Positions 45,547 to 56,000 of a stretch of DNA of 64,000 nt are shown piece after piece (positions within the stretch are counted from its first letter, which is position 1; each line of letters begins with the position of its first letter). Source of the DNA: Chloroflexus aurantiacus J-10-fl (GTDB lineage Bacteria; Chloroflexota; Chloroflexia; Chloroflexales; Chloroflexaceae). The position numbers and the translations under genes were made by a program. Under the pieces are notes generated by a model that ran no database searches, had not been told where the DNA came from, and worked only from the letters and a program-made list of their open reading frames with translations. The stretch lies in the NCBI RefSeq assembly GCF_000018865.1, contig NC_010175.1:1798001-1862000 (forward strand). The letters are read 5' to 3'.

Positions 45547-45862
45547 AACTCTTAGTTATCGGTTTTATAATGGTTGCTCACATATTACCGAAACAAGAAC
45601 AATCAATCAATACGTATGTGAAAATCTTTCACACATGTGAAAAGGGCGGTGAAAGCTAACAGCTCACTCTGTGAGTCTCTTCGCTCATGAGAGTCACCTC
45701 ACATAGTAACCACACCTCATGTGCCGGCAACCGACGGGAGACGTCTTTTCCTACGTTTGCAGTGGAATTCTATAGGGGTGGGAAGCTGAAAGAGCCCATA
45801 AGAGTATGCTCAAACAGAGTGCACTGTTATCAGAGATGAGCCGACATGTCAGTACAAACCGA
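45547..45862. other. Control region of the PTS cluster
   Basis: About 316 nt with no gene. It marks the right edge of the AT-richer block. It carries the TGTGAAA operator array (separate entry) and a smaller inverted repeat CTCAC-TCT-GTGAG (45663-45675). The rest shows nothing recognisable up to the crtO-side terminator. Confidence 0.5.
45617..45642. promoter_or_regulatory. Likely SorC operator array
   Basis: TGTGAAA-ATC-TTTCACA (45617-45633) is a perfect 17-bp inverted repeat, and a third half-site TGTGAAA follows at 45636-45642. It lies 70 nt upstream of the SorC start, the place expected for autoregulation and for control of the cluster. Confidence 0.55.
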
Positions 45863-45883
45863 AGAGGCGCCAGCAGCGCCTCT
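45863..45883 (-). terminator. Terminator of the CrtO-like gene
   Basis: Perfect 8-bp stem AGAGGCGC (45863-45870) / GCGCCTCT (45876-45883) with a 5-nt loop. On the minus strand it is followed by TCGGTTTGT. It lies about 18 nt past the stop codon at 45901. Confidence 0.65.
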
Positions 45884-45900
45884 CCGTCAATATGCGGCGG

Positions 45901-47562
45901 TTAGTCCCGCAGTAGTTTGCGCCCGGCGAGGACCGCTCCGGCGGCCAGTGCGCCGGCACCGAGCACGATTGGTCCCCAACGCCGGGCACGGGTATCGGCC
46001 AGTACCACTCGCGCAGTGTTGTAGCCACTAGCGCCGAAGACGCCGCCACCCGGATGGGTGCTGGCGCCGGTCAGGTATAACCCCCGAATCGGGGTACGGT
46101 AGCCGGCCAGTTCTGGCAGGGGGCGGAAGAAGAACATCTGGTCAAAGCTCATCTCGACGTGCATGACGTTGCCCCGCAGCAGGCCGATCCGCCGCTCAAG
46201 GTCGAGTGGGGTTTGGATGAAGCGGTCGATAATCTTGCCGCGCATGTTTGGCGCGTACCGGTAGAGTACTTCGAGGATCGAGTCGGCAACCGACTCGCGG
46301 ATGTCGTCCCAATGCCGGCCATTGCTGAGCTGGTACGGGAAGTATTGCGACCAGAGGAATACGGTGTGCTTGCCGGGCGGTGCCACATCGGGATCGATGG
46401 CCGAAAAGGTCATGGCAATCACCGCCGGTTCGCGGCTGGGTTCGCCGCGCAGGTAGTCTTCGTAGGCGCGCCGCACGTAGTTCATGCTGGGACTCAGCAG
46501 TTGCAGGCCGTGGTGACTCTCGTGTGGGCGGCCATAGCTGCGGGCGGCGATGTAGTCGGGCAGCTCTTCGGCGGCGCAGCGCACGGTCATGCCAAAGCCG
46601 TTCCCGATCCGAATGTGGTTGAGGCGTCGCACCAGATCGGCACTCAAGTGCTCGGGGCCAACCAGTTGCAGGAAAGTTGTCAGCACGTGAGCGTTGGAAA
46701 CAACAATCGGGGCCGAATAGCGCTGACCGTCTGCCGTTTCCACGCCCTGCACTCGCCCGTTCTGCACCAGGATGCGCCGCACCGGGGCATCGAGGATGAC
46801 TTCACCACCCATGGCTTTGAGCGAGCGGGCCATGGCCTGGGTCAGCATGCCCGAACCGCCACGGGGATGTTTGGCGCCGCTGTAGTGCAACATGGCGTGC
46901 CAGCCGAAAAAGTCGCCGGCACCGATTTCGTCCGGTGGTGGGCCGCTCTGCGCCGCCAGCCAGGTCATCGCTGCCCGCATCGCCTCGCTCTCGAAGGTCT
47001 CTTCGATCAGTTGGGCATAGCTGGTGAAGAGCCGGCGCGTTACTTCCAACACCTTCTGTTCAGCTTTCGGCAAGCGGGGAATGCTCGACGCCACTTTGCC
47101 GAACAGCCGGGTAACTGATGGCGGATTGAGGAAGACATCAAACACCGCCTCGTTCAGGGGTGTCCAGAAATCGAGGAAGCGCCGGTAGGCTTCGGCATCG
47201 CGCGGGCTGACCGTGGCAATGCTCTGGCACGTGCGTTCAACATCGCGGTAGAAGTAGATGGCGCCACTCCCGTCGGGAAGTGGATAGAAGGCATACGGGT
47301 CCATGTCGATGTACTCGAGACCATGACGTTCGAGTTCGAGATCACGGACAATCGGGGTAAGGTGGATCATGATGTGGGCCGATGAGCCAACATCGATTTT
47401 GTAGCCGGGGATGACCTCTTCGGTACAGACGGCTCCGCCGACAATCGGGCGTCGTTCGAGTACCAGTACGCGCTTACCGGCCCTGGCCAGATAACCGGCA
47501 CAGGTAAGGCCGTTGTGACCACCACCTACGACAATCACGTCGTAGTCGCTCGTTGCTGCCAT
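45901..47562 (-). CDS. crtO: FAD-dependent carotenoid oxidoreductase, CrtO/CrtI-like
   Basis: 553 residues. The N-terminal FAD site DVIVVGGGHNGLTCAGYLAR, then LERRPIVGGAVCTEE and the C-terminal GLYLTGASTHPGGGVFGASG are the family's dinucleotide and pyridine-nucleotide signatures. Length and motifs fit the CrtO-type beta/gamma-carotene ketolases and related phytoene-desaturase-like enzymes. A C-terminal hydrophobic helix (GPIVLGAGALAAGAVLAGRK) could anchor it in the membrane, where carotenoids are. ATG 47562 follows AAAGG. CrtO as against another CrtI-like enzyme is not certain from sequence alone. Confidence 0.75.
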   Translation of the reverse strand: MAATSDYDVIVVGGGHNGLTCAGYLARAGKRVLVLERRPIVGGAVCTEEVIPGYKIDVGSSAHIMIHLTPIVRDLELERHGLEYIDMDPYAFYPLPDGSGAIYFYRDVERTCQSIATVSPRDAEAYRRFLDFWTPLNEAVFDVFLNPPSVTRLFGKVASSIPRLPKAEQKVLEVTRRLFTSYAQLIEETFESEAMRAAMTWLAAQSGPPPDEIGAGDFFGWHAMLHYSGAKHPRGGSGMLTQAMARSLKAMGGEVILDAPVRRILVQNGRVQGVETADGQRYSAPIVVSNAHVLTTFLQLVGPEHLSADLVRRLNHIRIGNGFGMTVRCAAEELPDYIAARSYGRPHESHHGLQLLSPSMNYVRRAYEDYLRGEPSREPAVIAMTFSAIDPDVAPPGKHTVFLWSQYFPYQLSNGRHWDDIRESVADSILEVLYRYAPNMRGKIIDRFIQTPLDLERRIGLLRGNVMHVEMSFDQMFFFRPLPELAGYRTPIRGLYLTGASTHPGGGVFGASGYNTARVVLADTRARRWGPIVLGAGALAAGAVLAGRKLLRD

Positions 47563-47654
47563 GGACAACCTTTCTTGCACTGTTTACAAAACACGTTCCA
47601 TGATCAGTATACATTCATCTTGCGGCTCGGCTGGAGAGATTTTGCCATCGGCGC

Positions 47655-50099
47655 TCAGCGCGTTACCCGATAGATTACGACTTCGTCCTGCGCAAACACG
47701 GGGGTGCCGATCTGGGCCAGCACATCCAGGCTGCTCGCCGGGTAGCGTTCACGTTCCAGGCTACCAACGTAGATGTAATCAACGCTGTACTGATCGATCA
47801 GCGGCCTGATCCGGTTGAGATCGCCACTGCGGTAGATGGTGTCAACCGCAATGCAGCGTGGCCCCAGCTCGGCCAGGGCCTGTTGGTCGCCACCACGCCA
47901 TTGCATCTCGTGACCGACCCATCCCAACACGGTGGGCAGACCACTCGCTGCCGACACGCCACCAAAGCCTTGCCAGTTGTACGAGCCGCCACACCGTGGC
48001 TGTTCGCTACCCGCAGCAACGGCGGCCTCGTTCTCTACCGCCACGGCCTCCAGCACGACACTGCCCGCCGGAGCATACTGGCGCAACCAGGCAATCGCGG
48101 CTGCCCCCGCCGTCGTCTGTTCACGCGGCGTGTAACCATTCAGGCCGATCATCGGCCCGCGCCCGATGTCGCGCACCACAATCCACGGGTACACACTGGC
48201 TCCGATCAGCAACAGGACGGTGCACACACTCACCAATCCGGCCAGCAGACGTTGCCGGCCAGACGCCAATGCCCAAACCCACCAGAGGGCAACCGGCGCC
48301 AGAACGCCCCACAGCAGCCAGACCTGGTAGTAGAACTTGAAGATGGTGTTCATCCGCGCCGATAGACCCTCGAATACGTCGCGAATGTAGATGATCTCGA
48401 CGCCGAACAGGACTGAACTACCCAGCGCGGCGATCAGCATCCCACAGCGTACACCGGCTTCATCGGTCGTGAGCGCTCGCCAGCCGGTGTACACGGCCAG
48501 ACCGGCCAGAGCAAGCAGGGGAAAACCGATCAGCAGGCCAATGCAAAGGAGGATGAAAGGTAGCCATTCCACCCAGCGTGGCATCTCGCTGATCGCCACG
48601 CCCGTATTATCAACTACGGTGGTTGATCGGTAGAGATAGCTACCGGCGATGATCGGCAGCGCCATCAGACCAAAAATGATGATAAAGGCGTGCCAGCCAC
48701 TCCGCTCCCCCAGGTAGATGCCGATGATGCTGGTCAGGCGATTGAGCAGTGGGAGATCAAGCCATGGCGTTGCCCCGCCAACCGGTGCCCGAAAGGTGAG
48801 GTGAAAGGGTAGAAAGAGCACGAATGCCAGCAAGGCGATGATCACTGCTTCGCGCAACCAGGCACGCCAGGGGAAGGCGACAGTCGGTTGCCGGTAAGCC
48901 AGTGCCAGGCTTCCCCAGTAGAGCAAGAGATAGGTCGGCAAATCCCAACTGTTGATCGCGTAGAGGCTGCCGAGGATGATGCCGTGCCCGATGCGCGTGA
49001 ACCAGTCAGAACGTTGTGCGCCGCCGGACAGGGTCGCAACCGCCAGCGCCAAGCCGATTGCCAACGTGGTGAAGGGCAATGCCATCACGTGCGGATGCAT
49101 ATCACCCAGGCGCAGGCTGAAGAACGGAAACTCGGTAATCGTGTAGCGCCGTTCGCGCTGCGGTGGATCACCGGGGATGGTGTAGCCATCCCACAGCGAA
49201 CGCGACGGCCACCACCAGTTGAAATCGTTCCACTTGTCGGCCCGACGCCAGCTTTCGATCAGGCCAAAGTCCTGGGCGTTTGTCGCGTAAGGTAAAACGA
49301 TGATCGACTCGCCGCGCCAGGATTGCGCTATCGCCGCCAGAAGCTGACGATCATCGAGGGCCACCACCCGTTCATCACCCAGCATGACCTGAAGCGCACC
49401 CGATTGATTGCCGGCACCCAGAATGATCAGCGCCCCCAGCACACCCAGTCCGACCCGCACGAAGGCCGGTGGAGGCCGCTTGAGCAGCCCCAACAGCGTC
49501 TCGATCAGACCGGCAGCCCCTTGCGCCGTCATTCCGGCCAGCAGGGCCAGCGCCAGATTGTAGGCAGTCGCCGGCGGTAAGCCACTGATCATCGCCGGCA
49601 CACTCATCAAGAGATAGCCAAAGTAGTAGTAGTTGATGCTGTAACCGGCCAGCCATGGGTCTTGCGGTGGAAAGAGACCGCTCCGCTGAATGGCATTGAA
49701 GAAGGCGAAGTCCATCGGGCGCTCGGTACCCCACGGTGTCGGATCGTGTGCCCGCAACCAGACGATACAGAGCATGGTGAGCAAAAAGATGACTTCGCCA
49801 CGCAGTGCCACCGCTATCGGTGGTAAGCGCCGATGGTTCCCCCGCCATAACCAGAGCCAGCCACTGCCCCCGACCAGCAACAGACTGATGATGATCAATG
49901 GCAGCTCGAACCGGCCCAATCCGAGCATCGCCAGTAGCCAGGCGGTAAAACCACTGAGTAGCAGGCCGAGCGGACGGGCCAGGGCAAAGGCCAGGCCGGG
50001 TAGATGACCAAACAGCCGCACCGCAGCCGGCCAGCCAACAATGGTAAAGACCTGAACGGTGATCCACCAGATCAGCACATCGCCGACCAGTTCGCTCAT
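47655..50099 (-). CDS. DUF2298 (Chlor_Arch_YYY) membrane protein
   Basis: 814 residues with many membrane helices. The name-giving motif appears as YSINYYYFGYLLMSVPAMIS (around residue 155). Other landmarks are EFPFFSLRLGDMHPHVMALP, ARMNTIFKFYYQVWLLWG and, near the end, YIYVGSLERERYPAS. The family is found in Chloroflexi and Archaea and is thought to be related to membrane glycosyltransferases, but the reaction is unknown. Its ATG overlaps the stop of the giant gene upstream (ATGA), so the two are made together. Confidence 0.88.
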   Translation of the reverse strand: MSELVGDVLIWWITVQVFTIVGWPAAVRLFGHLPGLAFALARPLGLLLSGFTAWLLAMLGLGRFELPLIIISLLLVGGSGWLWLWRGNHRRLPPIAVALRGEVIFLLTMLCIVWLRAHDPTPWGTERPMDFAFFNAIQRSGLFPPQDPWLAGYSINYYYFGYLLMSVPAMISGLPPATAYNLALALLAGMTAQGAAGLIETLLGLLKRPPPAFVRVGLGVLGALIILGAGNQSGALQVMLGDERVVALDDRQLLAAIAQSWRGESIIVLPYATNAQDFGLIESWRRADKWNDFNWWWPSRSLWDGYTIPGDPPQRERRYTITEFPFFSLRLGDMHPHVMALPFTTLAIGLALAVATLSGGAQRSDWFTRIGHGIILGSLYAINSWDLPTYLLLYWGSLALAYRQPTVAFPWRAWLREAVIIALLAFVLFLPFHLTFRAPVGGATPWLDLPLLNRLTSIIGIYLGERSGWHAFIIIFGLMALPIIAGSYLYRSTTVVDNTGVAISEMPRWVEWLPFILLCIGLLIGFPLLALAGLAVYTGWRALTTDEAGVRCGMLIAALGSSVLFGVEIIYIRDVFEGLSARMNTIFKFYYQVWLLWGVLAPVALWWVWALASGRQRLLAGLVSVCTVLLLIGASVYPWIVVRDIGRGPMIGLNGYTPREQTTAGAAAIAWLRQYAPAGSVVLEAVAVENEAAVAAGSEQPRCGGSYNWQGFGGVSAASGLPTVLGWVGHEMQWRGGDQQALAELGPRCIAVDTIYRSGDLNRIRPLIDQYSVDYIYVGSLERERYPASSLDVLAQIGTPVFAQDEVVIYRVTR

Positions 50100-53000
50100 G
50101 GTTGGCCTCCGTTCAGGTGTGCCAGCATCTGGCGCGCTTCTCCGGCCCAGCGGCCTTCCGGTGCCAGTTGCAGGTAGCGTTGTAACGCATCCTGGGCCAG
50201 GGTGGTCTGGTTGCGTTGCATGAAGAGCCGGGCCAGTTGGAAGTAGGGGTCGGGCAGGCCCGGATCAGTACTCAACGCCTGCCCTAGCGCAATCTCAGCC
50301 TTATCCAACCAGCCCCAATCGATCAGGGCAGTTGCCAGCTTATTGTAATTCCCGGCAGTTGGGCTGGCCCGCACTGCGGCCAGATACGCCTGCTCGGCCT
50401 CCTCGTAGCGCCCGGCGTCGGCTAAGATGTCGCCCCAGAGATGGTGCAGGCCGACATCATCAGGGTTGGCAGCCGCAGCGGTCGCCAACACCTCTGCGGC
50501 TTCGGTAAGCCGTCCCTGCCGACGATAGGCTTCGGCCAGACCAAATGCCAGTGGGCCGTTGGTAGGTTGTGCCGCAACTGCGGCTTCAAGTTCCGCCAGA
50601 TCGACCACCGGTTCGTTGGGGGGCGGCGATGGCGGTGGCGCAGGTTGAGCCACCGGCAGCCTTTCGGCGCGTAAGAATCGATAACTGTCGGGTAAATCGG
50701 TCACGGCGTAGATGGTCACCCCATCCTGTTCGTAGACCGAACGGAGATAGCGATCACGCAACACTGCGAATTTGGAGAGACCTTGTGGGTAGAATGCCCG
50801 TTCAACTCCCCCGACATAGACGTAGTCTACGTTGTAGCGGGCCAGAATCCGCAGTGCGGTATCAGGGTCGGTGGTGGTGAAGAAGGTCTCGACATCGCGC
50901 ACCCGCTGTCCGGTGACCACCGGATCACGCTGTTCATCAGCGTGCAGCGCACTGATCACCGTCGGCAAACCGGTGGCTGCGGCCACGCGAATAGCGTAGG
51001 CGCGGTAGAACCAGAGGCTCGATTGCAGCACAACCGGTGTGCCATCGATCTGCCGGTTGAGCCAGCGAATCGCCGCTGCATCACCGCTGAGATCAACCTG
51101 GACGAAGGCTGTATCGGGAGCGCACCCACCAAACGCCTGACAATCGTAGGTAAATGTGGCCTGTTCCATAAAGGCCATACCATCAAGTGTCGGGCCAGTC
51201 TCGACATCAAACCGGGTCACCAATCGCGAGGGAATCGCCACCGGTGCATAGCTACCGGCGATTATGGCCGGAATAGCAATGATCGCCAATCCTGCCATGA
51301 CGGCGCTGGAACCACCGTAGCGTTGCAAGCCACGCAGCAGCCGGGGCAAGAGGCCAGCTGCCGCCAGCCCCAATAACACCCAAACGTGCAGACCAAACTT
51401 GAAGACAGTGTTCATGCGGTACCAGTCACTGCCATCGAGATGGTCGCGGATGTAGACAATCTCTACCCCCAACGACACCGCCCACGCCACCCAGCACAGG
51501 AGAAGCGCATACCATGCCGGTGCGCCGGCTGCCCGTCGCATCAGCAAGATCGTCGTCACCATCAACACAACGAACAGCGACAGCCGCAGTGCCAGTTCGG
51601 GGACGGCAGCACCGATGATCATCAGCAGACCGATCCCACTTGCAATTAGTGCCCAGCGGCGACCGGCAAAGCCGCTTCGCCAGCGCTGGAGCAATCCACC
51701 GGCAATCACCGGAATCACGATGATCAGGGGCACGCCGTAGATAAGCAGATAATCCAGGGGAAGCGTGACACCGGTGGTGACCAGGCCAATGCCACGTACC
51801 ATCGGCCAGTAGCGGTCGAAGAAGGGCGCGAAGAGCAGCAACGATCCCAACCCCAGCCCCACGGCCTGCACGACGGCCAGCGTCAGTGGTTGCCAGCGCC
51901 AGCCGGTGCGACGGATAGCACCGGCAATAATTGCCAGCCCGCACAACAGACCGTAGGTCGGAAAATCCCACGAGTTTGTCACCGCTAATGTCCCCAGGGT
52001 CAGTGCGCTGAGGAGCCAGAGCGGACGTTGAGGGCGCAAGATGAGGTGCCAGCCACAGACGATTGCCAGCAGCGCCAGCGGCAGTGCGATGAGATGCGGA
52101 TGCAGATCGGCGTACAGGAAACTGAAGAGCGGAAATTCGTTAATCGTATAGGGAATGACGCGACTCGGCCCGACAAACCAATCACCGAGCAGTTCGGCCT
52201 GACCACTCAGCAAGAGGCGCAATCCCTGTGCTCCCAGCGACCAGCCGGCGGGGATCAGGCTGGTCAGATTCCCCATCAGACCGATCAGGCTGAGAGCGAC
52301 AATACCGTAGCGACGACGCCCACCCAGACGAGTGCCCAATTCGTAAGCCCCGGCCAGAAGCATGCCGTACAGCGTCGCCAATGCCAGATTGAAACCGACT
52401 GCCGAATCGATACCGAGCAGTTTGATCGGCACCGACATCAGATAGAGGCCGTAGTAGTAGTAGTTGATATACCCGTTACTATAAAATGGATCGTAGGGTG
52501 GCATCTGGGGACTGCGGAGGATGGCGTTGAGAAAGCCCTGCTCCATCGGCTTTTCACCACCCCAAACCGGATGCCACAGATCGGGATTCAGCGCGCGAAT
52601 AATGGTCATGGCGGCAAAACCGGCCAGGAAGATCGCCTCGCCGGGAAGGAGTGACCGCCACGCCGCTCGCTCAGGGCGCACGCCAACCCACCAGAGGAAT
52701 AGCCCAATCCCGATCAGTACCAGCAGCCCACCCGCCAGACCTGCACTATCGTACCGCCACCAGCCAAGGCTGGCCGGCAACCAGATGACATACCCCAACA
52801 AGATCAAGCCAATCGGGCGTGCCCAGGCCAGACCGTGTACCCCCAGAGCCGCATAGGCAGGCAATACACCCAGCCCGGCGATGAGATACCAGACGAGTAA
52901 CCAGGCCACGATAGCCAGCCACGGCTGCTCGTTCAGCATGGTATTCCAGCTCAATCGGCCCACTGAAGGTAAATCCTGCACCGGCTGCAACAACTCCAGC

Positions 53001-56000
53001 GCCGGTGTCGTGCGCAGCGACGGGGCGCGGATCGGCAGATCATTGGTCAGCATCTGTGGCTGGCCCGGTGTGCGCACGCGATAGAGCACGCTCTGCCCGG
53101 CCTGAAAGACCCGTTCCAGTTCGCCCTGATCTACCAACGCAGCGAATTTTGCCAGTCCTTCAGCACTGTAGAGTTGTCGTTCAACCCCGCCGACATAGAT
53201 ATATTCCACGCCATAGCGACGGATCGCCGCCAGCGCTGTTGTCGGATCGGGAGAGTTATAGATCGCGGCAATGACCTGTTGACGATAATTGATGACCGGC
53301 GTTGCGTTGACTGCACTGCGCTGCTGAATCTGGTGCCACTCCCAACCGAGGATCGTCGGCAGACCGGTAAAGGTTGCGATACGCCCGGCCCACTGATACG
53401 ATGGTTGATGAGCTTCGAGAATGATCGCCGTTCCCCGCACATTCCGCCGCAACCAGTCAATCGTTGCCGCATCCTCATCAAGTGAGTAGCCGGGGCCATT
53501 GCGCATCTCGGTGATAGTGTTCAGGAATGCCGCGCCATCAAGCGTGCGCGGTGCGTCAGGGTTCCAGCGGTCGGCAATCCGGGCCGGAGCAGCGGTGACC
53601 GGGTACACCAGGCCGGCAGCCAGAAAGAGAGCGCACAGGCTGCGTAGTCCCCAACGCCAGAAAGGAAGCAATCGCTGCGTTGCTGCCCACAACCAGGGAA
53701 GCGCAACCGCGGTCGCGAGGGCAAGCAGTATCCACGTATGCAGGCCGAATTTGAAGACGGTATTCATGCGCCCTACATCACCGCGCACCACCACCATCTC
53801 AACCATGGCCCACAGCCCGATCCCGCCAAACGCCCACAGTAGCGGCACGATGATCGTGAATGAACGACGACGGATGCGCCACAAGAGCCAGGCTGTTGTG
53901 ACCAGCACGCCGATCAGAGGCAGGATTGCCGGCAGATTCAAGCCCAGGGCCACCAGCCAGACCGCCAGCGGCACAATCACTATCAAAAGGCTTTCCCGCT
54001 GTCGCCACGCCCACAATCCCACAAACACGAACCAGATGATGAGCCAGTGACCACCAATCTGAACGATCTGACCGGTTGTGGTGCGTTCAGCGGTCAGGAT
54101 CGTCTCCAGCAGGGTAAAGCCAGGCCCCTGCCAGAGGGCAATGCCACTGGATTCGGTGGCAAAGCTGGCAATAAATGGCGCAAAGAGGATATTTCCGACC
54201 AGAGCCGGAGCAGCCCCAACGACCAGCGCAACCAGCAGTGTAGCTGGCCACCCTCGCCCGGCCTGGCGCCAGCGCCGACCCGTTGCCAGCGCCACCATCA
54301 ACCCGGCCAGGCCAACAAACGTTGGATAATCCCAGGTGTTGGTGGCCCGGATCGCACCCGCGACCAGGCCCAGCAGACCGATGATCCACCAGTGTGCGGC
54401 AGTTCCCTTGCGCATCCACGCCAGCGCCAGCCCTAATGCCGCCAGACTCAGGGGCATCACTATCATATGGGCGTGAAGATCGGCGAACAGAAACGTAAAG
54501 AAGGGAAATTCATTGATGGTACCCGGGGTAATGCGGGTGGCATCCCAAAAGGCCCACTCATACCGTCCTTTGGCCATCTGTTCGGCGGCATAGCCGTTCA
54601 AGAACCAGCCAGCCTGCGCCAGATTACCGATCAGCAAGACGAGAACCGGCGCCAATCCGGCGGCTATCAGCGCTGTTCGTTCACGCTGCGGTTGCGGTGA
54701 ACGTGCTGCCAGCAGGTTATACACCACCCCAAACGCCCCCAACGCTGTCAGCGCGAAGATCGTCGCCACACCGAGGTTGTAGCCGACTGCCGGCGCGACA
54801 CCGCTGAGATGAATCAGCGCACCAACCAGCACAAACCCAAAGTAGTAGTAGTTGATATACCCACCTGCGTGCCACGGATCAAGGGGTGGAAAGGCAGCAC
54901 TCCGCAGCACCGCATTGAGGTAGGCGAAGTCCATGGGCTTCTCGCCGCCGCGTGCCGGATGCCAGAGATCGGGGTTGAACCAGCGCAACGTCAGGCCAAT
55001 GAGCAGGAAAGCGAGAAAGACCATCTCGGCCATAGCGAGCGCCGACCAGCGCTCGTGCCAGATGCGGCGCAATGTAGTACGTTCACGCCAACCGATGAAT
55101 CCTCCCACCCCTAGCACAACCATCCCGATTGTCCAGAGTGTGGTCGGTGCGAACGGTACCAGATGCAGACTGCCTCCCAACCACGCCAGATACGCGACCA
55201 GCAAGAGACCCACGATCTTGGCCAGACTATATCCCCGGTCGGGCAGGTTACGTAAGCGTGGCCCAATCACGGCAAAGATCGCCAGCCCTAATCCTTCCAG
55301 CCAGAACAGCCACCACATCGCGGCGAAGGGAGTGGTGCCCAACCAGGACCACCATTCACCGCCAGCCGCGTATCGTGGCCAGACACTCTCGGTCAGGCGC
55401 AGAGCCGTTGGGTTACGGTCGGCAATCAAAAGCGGCGACTTATACACCTCGCCCCATTCGACATTTTCGGTGATCAATCGCTCGGCCCGTTCACGGCTAT
55501 AGAGCGGTGTCTTCTGAAAAATGAGCACGCGCGGATGGTCGTAAACGCTAAAAGCCTCTTCGGCCATCCAATCAGGAATGCGAATGCCGAGGATCGTTGG
55601 ATACGAGGTAATCTCCGCCACCAGCTCAAAACCGAGTTCACCGTTGAACAGGTAGTGGTAATAGCGCATCAGGGCCGGATAGCGCATCCGCAACCGTGAG
55701 GTACTATCGTACACACGATTGCTGGTCAGCGTGATGTAATCAGCCTGATCGAGCTGATCGAGCAGACCGGGTTCGCTGCCATTACCGAAATACTTGACCG
55801 GTTCGTCCTCGGCATACGGTGACGAATCGATCCCAAAAAAGGTGATGTTCCAGGCGGCATTTGTCGTGGCCTGCAACGGGAGCGGATCGTCCCAGCGCTC
55901 GGACATGACAACACTGCCGGGTTGGGCATGCTCGGCGAGCCAGCGTGCTGCCTGTACCCGCGAATGGGGAACGGTGTAGATGCGTGAGAAGGCATAGGCC

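Noticed and set aside
46159-47118. 319-codon plus-strand open frame
   Set aside because: Lies wholly opposite the CrtO-like gene; composition is that of an antisense shadow and no family motif is present.
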